Made by a program: the position numbers and the translations under genes. A stretch of 64,000 nt of DNA from Deuterostichococcus epilithicus (lineage: Eukaryota; Chlorophyta; Trebouxiophyceae; Prasiolales; Stichococcaceae): positions 620,001-684,000 of the forward strand of contig JAVTLE010000007.1 in NCBI GenBank assembly GCA_033439295.1. The letters run 5' to 3'. Below, piece after piece: positions 1 through 10,050 of the stretch; position 1 is the first letter of the stretch; every line of letters begins with the position of its first letter. A model generated the notes under the pieces. That model saw only the letters and a program-made list of their open reading frames with translations. It was not told where the DNA came from and searched no databases.

Positions 1-3000
1 GGCAGTCTTGACCTCCGCCAGCACGCCGGTCTTGTTCTGGTTGCGCTTGCGCTTTTTGGCCTTTCCGCCCTGCTTCTTCTCAAAGGTGGGCATCTCTGCG
101 TCGCGGATGTCCATGCCATACAGGCAGGTCAGCACCTGCGCAGGCGGCAGCTTGCGATGACGTCAGAATGAGGACCCGCGAGCGCATGAGCGCGCGCTGA
201 TGTGCATTCCTGCCCTGCGTCCTTGCCTTGCGCTGCCTGTGAGACGCCGGCGTCCCAGCCGTGCCTGCGGCCGCGCCCACCAGCGCTGCTGACAGTCTCA
301 TTCCGGCAGCAAGTGCACAGGCTGGCACGTGAATGCAATGAACCCCTGAGCCGCTACAGCGCGCTCCTGGTGCCTCACCATGATGCGCCGCACACCAGCT
401 GCCACAGGGGTTGGCTGATGAGGGCCAGCCACGCCCCAGCCATGCGCTGCAGCCCCGTGATCGGTAACCCCAAGGGGGTGCGCGGCCAGCCACGCCCCGG
501 CCATGCATTGCAGCCCAGTGGTTGGAAACCCCAGGAGGGGAACGCGCGCCTCGGGGCCGCAGCGGCAGTCGCGCTTCTTGACCAGGTCAGCCACCAGCTG
601 CACCACCTCCAGCATCACGTCCCCCTGCCGGTCGGCCTGTACCACCGCCGCCACCGCAGCGCATGCGGCGGCCGCCACCTGCTTGCTCCTGCGGACCCGC
701 AACCACGTGCGCAGTCAGCCGCGTTCCACAGGCATTGGTATGTTGGGGTGCTCGTCCTGCAGGTCCGCTGCGCCACCGCCGCCACCGCCCCGACGCCGCC
801 TGCTGGCTCCTGCGGGCCAGGAATTGGACACGTCCCGCAGTCAGGCCAGGGTGCTGGACGACACAGGCGTTTAGTATCGTCTCGACCTGGCACAGCCGCC
901 AGCACTCTCGTCTGCACCCTGTGGTTGACGACCTTTGGTTGGCGACGCGAGAACTTCTGATGCATCGGGACACAGGTGGCAGGCCACTGCATGGATGAGT
1001 GAATTATTCATCCAACTGTGGCATGAGGGTTTCTCGCCTGTGGGCCATGGCTGGCACGACGCTCTGCAGCAGGTCGGAGGCACAATTGAAGTCGGGCCGC
1101 GCCGCCAGCAGCCCATGCATGCAGTGCAGCGCCACCTGTCCCAGCGCCACGCCGCCGCCGCTGCCGGATCTGCCGCCGCCAGGTTTGCTGCCGCCGCCGC
1201 GGCTGCCGTCGCCAAAGCCGCGGTCCGCCCTGGCCGCCGCGCCGGTGAGCTGCTTCACATACGCCTGCACTGAATGCATGAACTTGCTTTGGCGATCCAG
1301 GCCTTGTGGTCAACTCGCGAGGTGCAGATGCGCCATGAAGCCGTGGAAAGCAAGCATGCTGTAGATTGGAAGACTGAGATCATTCGAGGCGTGTTCATCC
1401 ATGCCGCATGCAGATGCCCACTTCTTGGTCGCCGGTCCTGCAAAGTCAACATTGCTTAGAGCTGCGCTCTCGTGATCAGCAGTTTTGCAGCACATATGGC
1501 ACAGGAGCTGAAGATTCGACACCAGGCTCGGTCTGCAGATGCGCATGAATCGTTTCCCCATGTAACCGTCAACCCTAAACCCTACACTGCGCACCTGGTA
1601 CATGCGCAGCAGCGTGGCCTCGTAGTCCCGCGTCTTCTTGACGTCCTTGGACACCGGCATGGCCAGCTCCTTCTCCGTCGGCAGCCGGATGCGGTAGCCG
1701 GGCAGCACATCCTTGAACACCGCCAGCAGGGACAGCATCGCCAGCCGCACGATCTGCGCCGGCAAAAGAGCTTATTTCTTCCGAGCAACTTTCGGTCTGT
1801 CTTTCAAGATGACGATCTCGAGGCTGCCGATGGGCGGGAGCTGCGCAGTGCCGGCATGCGCAGAGCGAGAGGTGGACGGGTGAGTGGGCGGCACACTCGA
1901 CAGATCTTTCATGACGCCCTGCTCAGGTCAGCACCAAGGTTCCGCTCTGCGTCGACTCAGGTCAACACCTCTGTGTCGGCGTCGACGGTCAGGGCGAGCA
2001 GTGCGCGCAGGTTTCTGAGGTGCTCCTCCGGCGCGCGCAGCAGCTGGCTGCACGCCACCGCCATCTGCTGCTTCAGCTCCTCCCGCCGCTCCTCCGCATT
2101 CTGGAACGCCTGCGGCCATAGATCTGAAGAAATCACATCTCTGTGTTCACGAGAGTTTTCAGTCATGAACACTTGAGAAGGTTCATTGGATGTGAAGTCT
2201 AGTTTCCGTATAGATTTTTGAATCATTCTATGTTTGCGCTAAATGAACACGTGTTCATGCTTGGCAAGCCCTCCCCCCACATTCTGGAAAGGCCGACGCC
2301 CGCCATCGCGTACGTTTGGGTATGTGCCTGACTGACCTGCCTCGCAGAAGCTCGAGACCCGAATGATCAGGGGGGCAATGCGTGGAGTGTGGTTTCTACT
2401 CGTTCAGCTTGCCCGTTGCTTGCACAGACACAACTTGGAGAGCTCTGGCGCATCGGTCCCACCTGGAGGTCGGACTCTGGATCTGACTCCGCTGCGTCCG
2501 GCAGCTGCTCCCCGGCCGCCTCTCGCTCTGCATCCGGACCTGCAGCCGTGGCAGCTGCGCTGCCGCGCACGAGCTCGGCCGCGGGGTCCGGCTCGTCGGC
2601 GTCAGAAAAGTCCGAAAAGTCCGATGCCTCGCTGCCGTCGGCCTCTGGTGCCTCGGCGACGATGACACCCTCCACACGGGCCACCTGGGGCAATTGCCAG
2701 GGAGGAAAAGTCAGCTCAGGTTCTGCACCATAGAAGACATGGGTAGCCTCAGGGCACAGGCTGCAGGGTTTACGAAGTTGCTGCGGCCCGGCTGGCTCAG
2801 CACGCCGTGCAACTGCAGGCTGTGCCAGCGCTTGGCTTGCTACAAACACAGCAATGGCAGCAGCGTCCGCGCGGCTATGTGTCTGACCCGAGACCACGGA
2901 CGAGGCAGCTGTCTCACCGCAGCCGGGATGCCGGACCGTGCCGCTGTGCGCTCGTACACGAGGCTGCCATCCGGCCCCTTAATTGGCAGCCGCGGCACCG

Positions 3001-3851
3001 CCTCCTTGTCCTGCTCCGGCAGCCTGCGTTGTGGGGTCAACATATGAACCTGCTCGCCGTTCATGCTGTACAACTCACGCAATGCAGATCATTCATTTGA
3101 GCTCGCAAGATGATAGAGTTGCTGACGGCAGGTTTTGGCCCTCACTTGACGCGCAGCCTGCGCTCATAGCTGGTTTCTCCTTCCTCGTCACCAGAGTCCG
3201 CCGCCGCCGGCTTCGGCTTTGGCTGCGGCAACGCCTTTGCCGGCAGCTGGCCCGGCCTGCTTTCGGCAGGGACATGGTCTCAGCAACACAACTCCGACAT
3301 CAGCAGAGAGCACGACTACACTGCTAGCGTGCGCTTTCCCAATTCAAAATTTCTGAAAGCATGTGCCATTGGATGCGCTCATTGTCTGCAGAACGCTTCC
3401 TCAATGCGCCTCAATTCCTCAAGAATTCTGCTCATTGTAAATAACCAGGCGGCCAACATGAAGAACTGCCGCACTTGACGGCCTCGGTGGCATCCAGGGC
3501 GCACAGGAACTCGGCCGCCGGCGCGCCCAGCCGCCGCACGAATTCCAGGTCCTCCTGATTCACCTCCTCGTCGGAGCTCTCCTCCTCGGGGTCCGGCCGG
3601 TGCACCGGTCTCACCTTGTGCGGCTTCTGCTTCTGCTGCTGTGTCTGTGGCATGTCAGGGAGCCGGCGTCGGCATGGGCATCAACAGGACGCCACAGATG
3701 CGCTGCGGAATTGCAGTGGCAAAAGTGCATGTGCAGCAGCGTAGAAAGGCGCCCTCACCTGCGTCTTCTGCCGCTTGTCCTGGCCCCTGCCGCCCTTCAT
3801 GGCGTCCCGGCCTGGAGTAGCCCGGCCGCGCTTTGCAGCCGGCGGCCCCAT
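1..3851 (-). CDS. NOC3: Nucleolar complex protein 3 homolog (partial, 3' end off window)
   Basis: NOC3 works with NOC2 in the nucleolus and nucleoplasm in maturation and export of pre-60S ribosomes, and in yeast also in replication licensing. The first coding exon (3759-3851) begins MGPPAAKRGRATPG and is basic. Exon 2 (3475-3644) carries the acidic EEESSDEEVNQEDLEFVRR stretch. Later exons give YERRLRVK, LPIKGPDGSLVYERTA (about 2950-3000), an acidic Ser/Asp region (about 2470-2690), the helical NAEERREELKQQMAVACSQL (about 2050-2100), and the family signature AMLSLLAVFKDVLPGYRIR followed by LPTEKELAMPVSKDVKK (about 1640-1755). Near the left edge the Lys-rich KGGKAKKRKRNQ continues off the window, so the C-terminal CBF/Mak21-like part is missing. 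The gene is head-to-head with UPF3. Family call is firm. Exons below 1300 are poorly resolved because the introns there hold duplicated exon-like copies. Confidence 0.88.
423..540. repeat. Diverged direct duplication inside NOC3
   Basis: Two copies of about 56 bases, 423-478 and 484-540, both beginning ggccagccacgcccc and both holding catgc(g/a)(c/t)tgcagccc. They lie just 3' (gene sense) of the exon encoding VVQLVADLVKKRDC, so at least one copy is probably intronic. Confidence 0.8.
642..846. repeat. Second diverged duplication inside NOC3 (642-720 and 774-846)
   Basis: The copies share caccgccgccaccg, then cctgct(t/g)gctcctgcgg, and end cgcagtcag(g)cc. In gene sense the first covers an intron acceptor and the start of the exon encoding VAAAACAAVAAVVQADRQG. 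The second lies upstream in the preceding intron and looks like a decayed acceptor-plus-exon copy. Confidence 0.75.
1573..1584. repeat. Short telomere-like repeat in a NOC3 intron
   Basis: ccctaaacccta is almost two units of the plant-type telomere repeat (TTTAGGG on the other strand), flanked by aa and c. It lies between NOC3 exons. It is short enough to be chance or a telo-box-like motif. Confidence 0.6.
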
Positions 3852-4268
3852 GCCGCTGGTCCCCCGGCTGCCTCAGGTCAAGCGACGTGCCAGATAGTTC
3901 CTGCAGCCCTTCGAAAGAACGCAAGTCGAAGCAGCCTCTCCTTGCAGTCAGTCACCTGCTTTTTGCCAAGGGGCGGCCAGACCAAGGGCAACGGCTGGCT
4001 CACAAGGATATCGCGCAAACCAAATAACTGAGTTGAACAGTGATCAGCGCGAAACCACACACGAGCTTGTTTCGAAGTTCAACTAGCAGTGCATGTTAGC
4101 TCGTGCAGCTGTGCAACAGTCCCAGAGCAACATTCCGAGACCGCTTGCGAGCTCAAACTTTGCATTCAGGTCCTGCGGACGCTCGAGCACTGTTTCGGAC
4201 GGGCCGTGGTTCATCGCGCCAAGGAGCGGGATGTCGCAGCAACCGTAGACCGGGTTGCACCTGCGCAG
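3852..4268. promoter_or_regulatory. Divergent promoter region, NOC3 / UPF3
   Basis: A 417-base gap between two divergent start codons. It must hold the 5' leaders and promoters of both genes. I see no clear TATA box or other named element. Confidence 0.6.
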
Positions 4269-6454
4269 ATGGGCACCAGGGAGTTCACCAAGGTCGTTGT
4301 GCGCGAGCTGCCGCCGACGCTGCAGGAGGCAGACTGCAGGGCTGCTTTCGATAAGGAATTTGCCGACCGCTACAACTGGTTCAGCTTCTCCACGGGCAAG
4401 CACGGGCAAGTTTACCGTCTCCGCCGCGGCGCGCGGCGCTCGAGCTGCATCGCACCTCCCATGCGCCTTGGCTGAGGAGCAGACAAAACACGCGCGGTGC
4501 AGCTTGCAGAACCGTCAAATACCTCTGTCTTTCTGTGGCAGGCTGAAGACTACCAGGAACTCGACGGCGTATCTAAACTTCAGGAACGCCGCCGACGTGA
4601 TTGCCTTCAAGTCGCGCTTTGACGGCCAGGCATTTGCAGACGACCGCGGCGCGCAGCATGCGTGCTCCGTGGAGTACGCACCCTTCCAGCGCATACCAAA
4701 GGGCCGTGTGAAGCGGGACCCGCGGGAGGGCACCATCGAGAAAGGTGCCACACCTTTCACACGCCTTGCGCGGCAGAATTTCATGAGCCGTGCAACCTCG
4801 ACTGCCTCACCTGGAGCACACGCATGTGCCTGCAGAATTCTGCTGACCTACTCTCACGCCGCTGCACTGCAGATGCAGCATACAAGGCGTTTGTTGAGGA
4901 GCTCGAACAACAGCCTGCGGCTCTGCCGACGGCCGAGCAGCAGCTGGATCAGAAACTGGAGGCAGGCAAGTACATGTGTCCTGTCTGCCGCGGCAGAGCT
5001 GCACTGACATCTCTGCACGTCACATGTCATCAGGTGATTGCCATCCAATCACCATGCAGGTGGTGCGGAAGACAGCGCAAAGCGGGTCGTCACGCCGCTT
5101 ATGCAGTTCCTCCAGGAGAAGTATGCGCCAAAGGAGCGGCCTCCGGCGCGCAGGCCAGCGGCTCGCGGCCGTGGCCTCGCTGGCAGCGCCCTGGCCAGCA
5201 TCTCAGAGGCACCCAGCGGGGCGCCTTCGCGCGGCAGCCAGGTGCCATCTTCCACCCAGCATGCAATTCGTATGTCGGCAGGAAATTCTATCTCGTTCGA
5301 TATACGCTTACTTTTGGCAGGGCTCACTTCTGCGCAGCTGCCTTTTCAGGCCGCGAGTGGCTCCAAGTCTTCTGAAAATCTCTGCGTATCACTGCTGGCA
5401 GCGGTGCGAGACCTACTGGATGCATCGTCTGCAGAGCAAGGCAGAGGCACGAGCAGAGGCCAAGGCAGCCAACAGGGAAGCGCCTGCGCAGCGCGGCGGC
5501 AGTGGCGGCGCGATGGATTCGGGACAGGCGGCCAGGGACGCGGCCCGTCGCGCGCTGGGCAGTCTGCGCCTCGGCAGCGATGCGCAGCCGTCTGCTGATG
5601 GCAGCGGCAGCGGCGCTGGCGCCACCGCACAGCTTCAGGTGAGCAGGCCAGTCCCGCATCACCCTGCAGAGGGCGGCCTTTATAAGGTGTCAGACGGCAA
5701 TGCTGCGGCTTGTCGGAAGTCTTGATGCATATTTCGAAGAATGTGTGTTCGTGCAGCTGTGAATGCTCAGGCCGCACTTCCGATGACGCAGGTCAAGGCC
5801 AAGGCCAGGGAGGCGCCTGCGAGGGAGCCCAAAGTGCGGCCGGGATTTGGCGCCTGGCAGCCTCGCCGCACCCCGCAGCAGGAGGCAGACGATGCCGCTG
5901 CTGCGGCAGCAGGGGCAGCGCAGATCGCGGCAGGCCCGGACGCGGGCTCCAGGCAGCGCGGCATGGCGAAGCAGGAGCCGGCAGCCAGGCGTGAGGCTGC
6001 CGCCGCCGCAGCCAAGCCCGCCTGCGACGCCGCCGCCGCCGCCGCGCAGGCGGCCCCAGCAGCCGCCGCAGGCGGGCCTGCCACCTCTGCTGACGCGCCG
6101 ACGGCGCTGCCGCAGGGCAGGGCTGGCCAGCAGCGCAACAGGCGTGTCAGCAAGCAGAGTCCCCGCGATGCCGCTGCAACGAGTGCCGAGTTGGCAGGCC
6201 AGGCACAGCAGTCAGGCGGGCCAATGCCGTTGGGTGCGGAGCATCCGAGTGCAGACTCAGACGGCCGGCGGCCTAAGGGGCGCGGCAGTGCCAGAGCGCC
6301 CGCGCCGGCGGCCAAATCGGAGCTGCTGGGTGGAGACACGCCATTCAACGACAGGCATGCGGCAGGAGTGGAGCAGCAGGGCGGCGCTGGCGCGGCAAGG
6401 AAGCCGGCCAGGCATCGAGGCAGGCAGAAGAAGCCCAGCGAGCCGCAGACTTGA
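4269..6454 (+). CDS. UPF3: UPF3-type regulator of nonsense-mediated mRNA decay
   Basis: UPF3 bridges the exon junction complex and UPF2 to trigger nonsense-mediated decay. The N-terminal Smg4/UPF3 RNP-like domain is clear: MGTREFTKVVVRELPPTLQE at 4269, then STAYLNFRNAADVIAFKSRF, then VEYAPFQRIPKGR with KRDPREGTIEKD. I read the exons as 4269-4409, 4549-4744, 4873-4965, 5060-5241, 5435-5638 and 5771-6454. The exon 4 start encodes VVTPLMQFLQEKYA, also typical of the family. The intron after 4965 has a GC donor (gcaagt), and splicing there keeps frame (LEAG-GAEDSAK). The C-terminal half is Ala/Arg/Gln-rich and low-complexity. The exon 1/2 junction is least certain, because the only acceptor that keeps frame is the weak gctgaag. 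Product call is firm. Confidence 0.9.
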
Positions 6455-6927
6455 AGCAAAGTTTGTAAGTGTGGCACTGCTTCGATTTGAGGCCTCAGGC
6501 TATATCCTGCTTCCCAGGAGCCACCCACAACGAGCGCCTTGACAAAATGGAGCCGATTGTCAAGGGTGTGCATACTGGGTTCAGGTCAGAAGTATTGGGG
6601 AAGACCTCTCAACATCAGACGGCAAGGGACAGGTGGCATTGTGAGAGAAGAAAATTGTGGACGTTCGCAAAGCAGCTGCGAGAAGTTACCGACGGCGTCA
6701 TCACAGAGCAACATCTGCAATCAACCCCAAACTCTCAACACGACTGCCTGCACAAAGGCACGAAGTCGACTGACGCAGCTGCCACGCTGCCTTGTAGCGA
6801 CTGGCAGGCTCCGTACATCGCGCCAGTCGCGCACTCAGGGTGCAATCACCGCTTCCACCGGATATGCCTCCGCCATCCGCACACGTCTTCCACCAGCGCT
6901 GCTACCCGTCGAGAGACGAAGCGCGCT
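6455..6927. other. Convergent intergenic gap, UPF3 / RPS25
   Basis: A 473-base gap holding the two facing 3' untranslated regions. I see no gene or repeat in it. A long plus-strand reading frame across it continues antisense through RPS25 and is a composition artefact. Confidence 0.6.
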
Positions 6928-7902
6928 CTAGGCAGCGTCGGTGTTGGTGGCGCGGGTCCAGATCTGCTGGTGGCCAGACTTGGACACCACCCGGATGGTG
7001 CCCTTGTCCGCCAGGTCCTTGATGGCCGCACGCGCCAGGCTGCCGTTGATCTGCGGCGGAGCAAAAAAAAAATAGGTTGCAGCAAGTACGTCGAGCTTTC
7101 TTGTCAGTTGCGCCATCGTATCCGCTGCAGGACTCCGGCCTGCTTGCTGGAAGCTCCCACTCCACTGCGCGCACACAAGGCGGACAGCAAACCGACAGGA
7201 CACCATCAGTGGGGGGCAACACAATTGGGTGCGGTACTCACCCTGAGCCGGTCAGCCAGGACTGAGGGAGTGATCATCTTGTACTTGGGCACCTCAGCGA
7301 TAAGCTTGTCGTACGTGCCCTGCACGTCAAGACATCCGCAGGCCTTGCTACCACTGTCAACAACCGCCTTCATCCATGCCTGTCTGCTGCGGCGCCCGAG
7401 ACACCTCTGCCTGCCCACCGGGGAAAGCATCGCATGCATGTTCTTCCGGGGAGCACGGCGGATGCTGCCGGAATCAGCCAGCCCGCTGGGGCTGCACCAG
7501 CACCGCTCGCCGATGCAGTGCAGCAATGCGCCCGCCCGCCGCACCTTGTCGAAGAGGACCTGGTTGTTGACCTTCTCCTTCATCTTGCCCTTCGACCATT
7601 TCTGCAAATCGACGTGGACGCAGGTCAGACTCCGCCGCGCGCGCTCCTGTTTGCTGGCAGGACATCGACCAGGGCAGAGGGGCATCGGCCAACAGCAGGA
7701 CGGGGCTGCACCTTCTTCTTGCCCTTGCTGGCGGCCTGGGCCGCAGCGGCCTTGGCCTCCTTCGTCGCCTGCACCTTGGGCGCCTGCGCAGGCCGGCAAA
7801 GCATGTCAGGCACCGGGCTGTGGAATTGGCATGCTGGGGACGTTGCAGTACCGCCTTGGGGCGCGCAGGGTGCAGGCAGCAGGCGCCGCAGCCGCGTACC
7901 AT
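6928..7902 (-). CDS. RPS25: 40S ribosomal protein S25 (eS25)
   Basis: eS25 is a small-subunit protein near the head and E site. Five exons splice without a frame break: 7900-7902 (the ATG alone), 7712-7783 ([16 protein letters not shown]...), 7545-7601 ([19 protein letters not shown]), 7242-7319 ([20 protein letters not shown]...) and 6928-7050 ([20 protein letters not shown] ... TRATNTDAA, stop TAG). The protein is 110 aa, the normal family length. The first coding exon is only the start codon, followed at once by the gtacgc donor. This placement fits the conserved APK start of the mature sequence. The gene is divergent from RPL30 across a 349-base promoter, so the two ribosomal proteins are probably co-regulated. 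Confidence 0.95.
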
Positions 7903-8251
7903 AGTGGGCAACCTCCTGCTCCCTCCGAGGCTGCAGCCGTGGAAAAAGGCCGAGCTGCGACACTCGAGCAGCCTTTCTGCTGGGCCTAAACCCTGAAAAG
8001 ACCTGGCGGCGAAACTATTGCATTCGGAAATGCTGCACCGGCCGGCCTCTTTCGTGTTGGTGCGTCGATTCCACGCACACCTCTGGAGCTCTTACGGTGA
8101 GCCTGGAGGTTACCTGGAGTCTCTGCAGCGCCCTCCTTCCTGACAAGTGGTGCTGGCTGGCTCAATTCACGAGAGTGACGTCCTGCCCACTTTGTGCAGG
8201 GCGACGAAGGAGGTCTAACCAGAGCTCTCAATACACGCAAAAGCAGCAACC
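7903..8251. promoter_or_regulatory. Bidirectional RPS25/RPL30 promoter with site II and telo-box-like motifs
   Basis: 349 bases between divergent start codons. At 7981-7994 a site II-type tgggcc runs directly into taaaccct, a telo-box-like core, 79-92 bases upstream of the RPS25 ATG. In land plants this pair of motifs is known from ribosomal protein gene promoters. The motif match is seen; its function here is inferred. The gap also holds both 5' leaders. Confidence 0.6.
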
Positions 8252-9231
8252 ATGGTGGCCAAGAAGTCGGTGAGTGGGCCGTGCGGCGAGGCCTGTCTGC
8301 TGGCAGTTGCCTGCCGCTGGCGGCGTGCGCAGCCGTCGAACAATCTGCTGAACACTTGCCTGGTGTCCGTGGCCCGCAGAAGAAGTCGCAGGAGAACATC
8401 AACTCGCGCCTGGCGCTTGTGATGAAGTCCGGCAAGTTCACGCTGGGCACTAAGACATCCATCAAGTGCCTGCGCTCCGGCAAGGGTGAGGCAGCCCGCA
8501 CCTGCCTCCCTGCAACGTCTGCCTCGGCACTGCGCGTAGCTGTTGCGCCTGAACACCTGTCGTGCAACCTGCATCCACCACAGCAGAGGGCAGCTGCTGT
8601 GACGTGCGAGTGCTGCCTTTTGTGTGCTGTGGCTTCACCAGGAGTGACCCATCCTGATGCAAACGCCACCCGTGCCTTCAGCAAAACTCATCATCATCTG
8701 CAACAACTGCCCGCCCATCCGCAAGTCCGAGATCGAGTACTACGCCATGCTCTCGAAGACCGGCGTGCACCACTACACCGGCAGTGAGTGCCACCTGACA
8801 CCCAACAATGTTGACCCCTGCACCTGCTGCCGGCTGCCGGCAGCTTGGCCGTTGTCAAATGTGGCACTGCCAGGAACTTTCCGTCGGCATCCGAAGTGGC
8901 ACACTCCACCTTTCGCAGACAACGTGGAGCTGGGCACGGCATGCGGAAAGCTGCACCGCGTCAGCGTGTTGGCCATCACCGACGCCGGTATGTTTTTAGC
9001 TTCGCTCATGCTTCATTGCGCTGGAGTTGGCCTTTGTACATGCATCGTTCTTGGCTCTTGCATCGTCCTGGCGTTGGGCATACGTCTGTGCGTTGCAAAG
9101 GTGCTGCCAGACGCTGCCAAGCTGCTGCCAGATGTTGTGCCACTGGCAAATGCCCAGCATGCCCGGCTGTCTTTGCAGGTGACTCGGACATCATCAAGTC
9201 GCAGCCGGGCGCTGAGCAGGCTGCCGCCTGA
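8252..9231 (+). CDS. RPL30: 60S ribosomal protein L30 (eL30)
   Basis: eL30 is a large-subunit protein at the subunit bridge. Five exons: 8252-8269 (MVAKKS), 8380-8485 ([20 protein letters not shown]...), 8682-8783 ([20 protein letters not shown]...), 8919-8987 ([20 protein letters not shown]...) and 9179-9231 ([17 protein letters not shown], stop TGA). All junctions keep frame with GT-AG introns. [23 protein letters not shown] and GDSDIIKS are the hallmark motifs. Length (about 115 aa) is normal. The gene shares its promoter with RPS25. Confidence 0.95.
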
Positions 9232-10050
9232 TTGACGGCATGCTAGCCAGCCTGTGTTGTGCCGCCTTTCCGCACGTGGGTAGCTGCGCGAGTCGTCAGC
9301 TGCTTTTTGCGATGCTGCTGGCTTGCACAGTTGTTTCTGAGTCTGGACGGAGGCGGCAGGGCCACCTGTAACAGATGGAGGTGTTGGCAGGATCCACCTG
9401 CTCCAGGCAAGATCCAGTCTGCTCTGCACGATCGTATAAAGATCGTGCATACACCAGCGCGGCCAGCCACTGAACACATTCGCACATCGCTGCCCTCGTT
9501 ATCCTTCGTCGGACTCTTGTATCTTCCCAAGTACTGAAGTGCAGGCAGAGCAGCCTGCGAGCTCTAATGCTCGCATACGCAGCAAGACAATTGTTATTAC
9601 ATGCACATGTCGAAGTCGACGATATTGCTTCTACTTCATATGCGTTCGCTCAGCAGCAACACATAAGGTAGCGACTTTTTGATCCATTGGACAGCTGCCG
9701 CCCTTTGAAACCAACCTACCGCATATCGCGCACTGTCCCGTGTGCTAATACGTCATAACCGCGAACGTCCCAACAGTCCTGCCAACGTGTTTCAGCCAGA
9801 GAAGCTCCCGTCACACCTTTCATCGTTGGGCCAAACGGGGCCACAGCTGGGCCACAGTGCACTCGCACACGATGGCAGCCAGCGGCTGTGTGCATGCAGC
9901 CAGGTACATCGGGAGATTGCATCTGACATGATGCGTTGCACCGTTCGAAAGTATTTGACCAGCGATTTCGAACGAGCTGTGCATGGTTCGTGCAGGACAG
10001 TGCGGCCTGTCCTTGTCCTGAGGCTGTTTCGACGCCATTGAGCCCGGCCC
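9232..10050. other. Intergenic gap, RPL30 to J-protein
   Basis: About 820 bases. The first part should be RPL30 3' UTR, with a tgtaa (chlorophyte-type polyadenylation signal) near 9367. An AT-richer stretch lies around 9580-9670. Several frames are open here but none resembles a protein. The distal part should hold the promoter of the next gene. Confidence 0.55.

Noticed and set aside
6469-7989. 506-codon plus-strand open frame
   Set aside because: It runs antisense through all RPS25 exons and introns. High GC content makes long stop-free antisense frames common, and it has no family motif.
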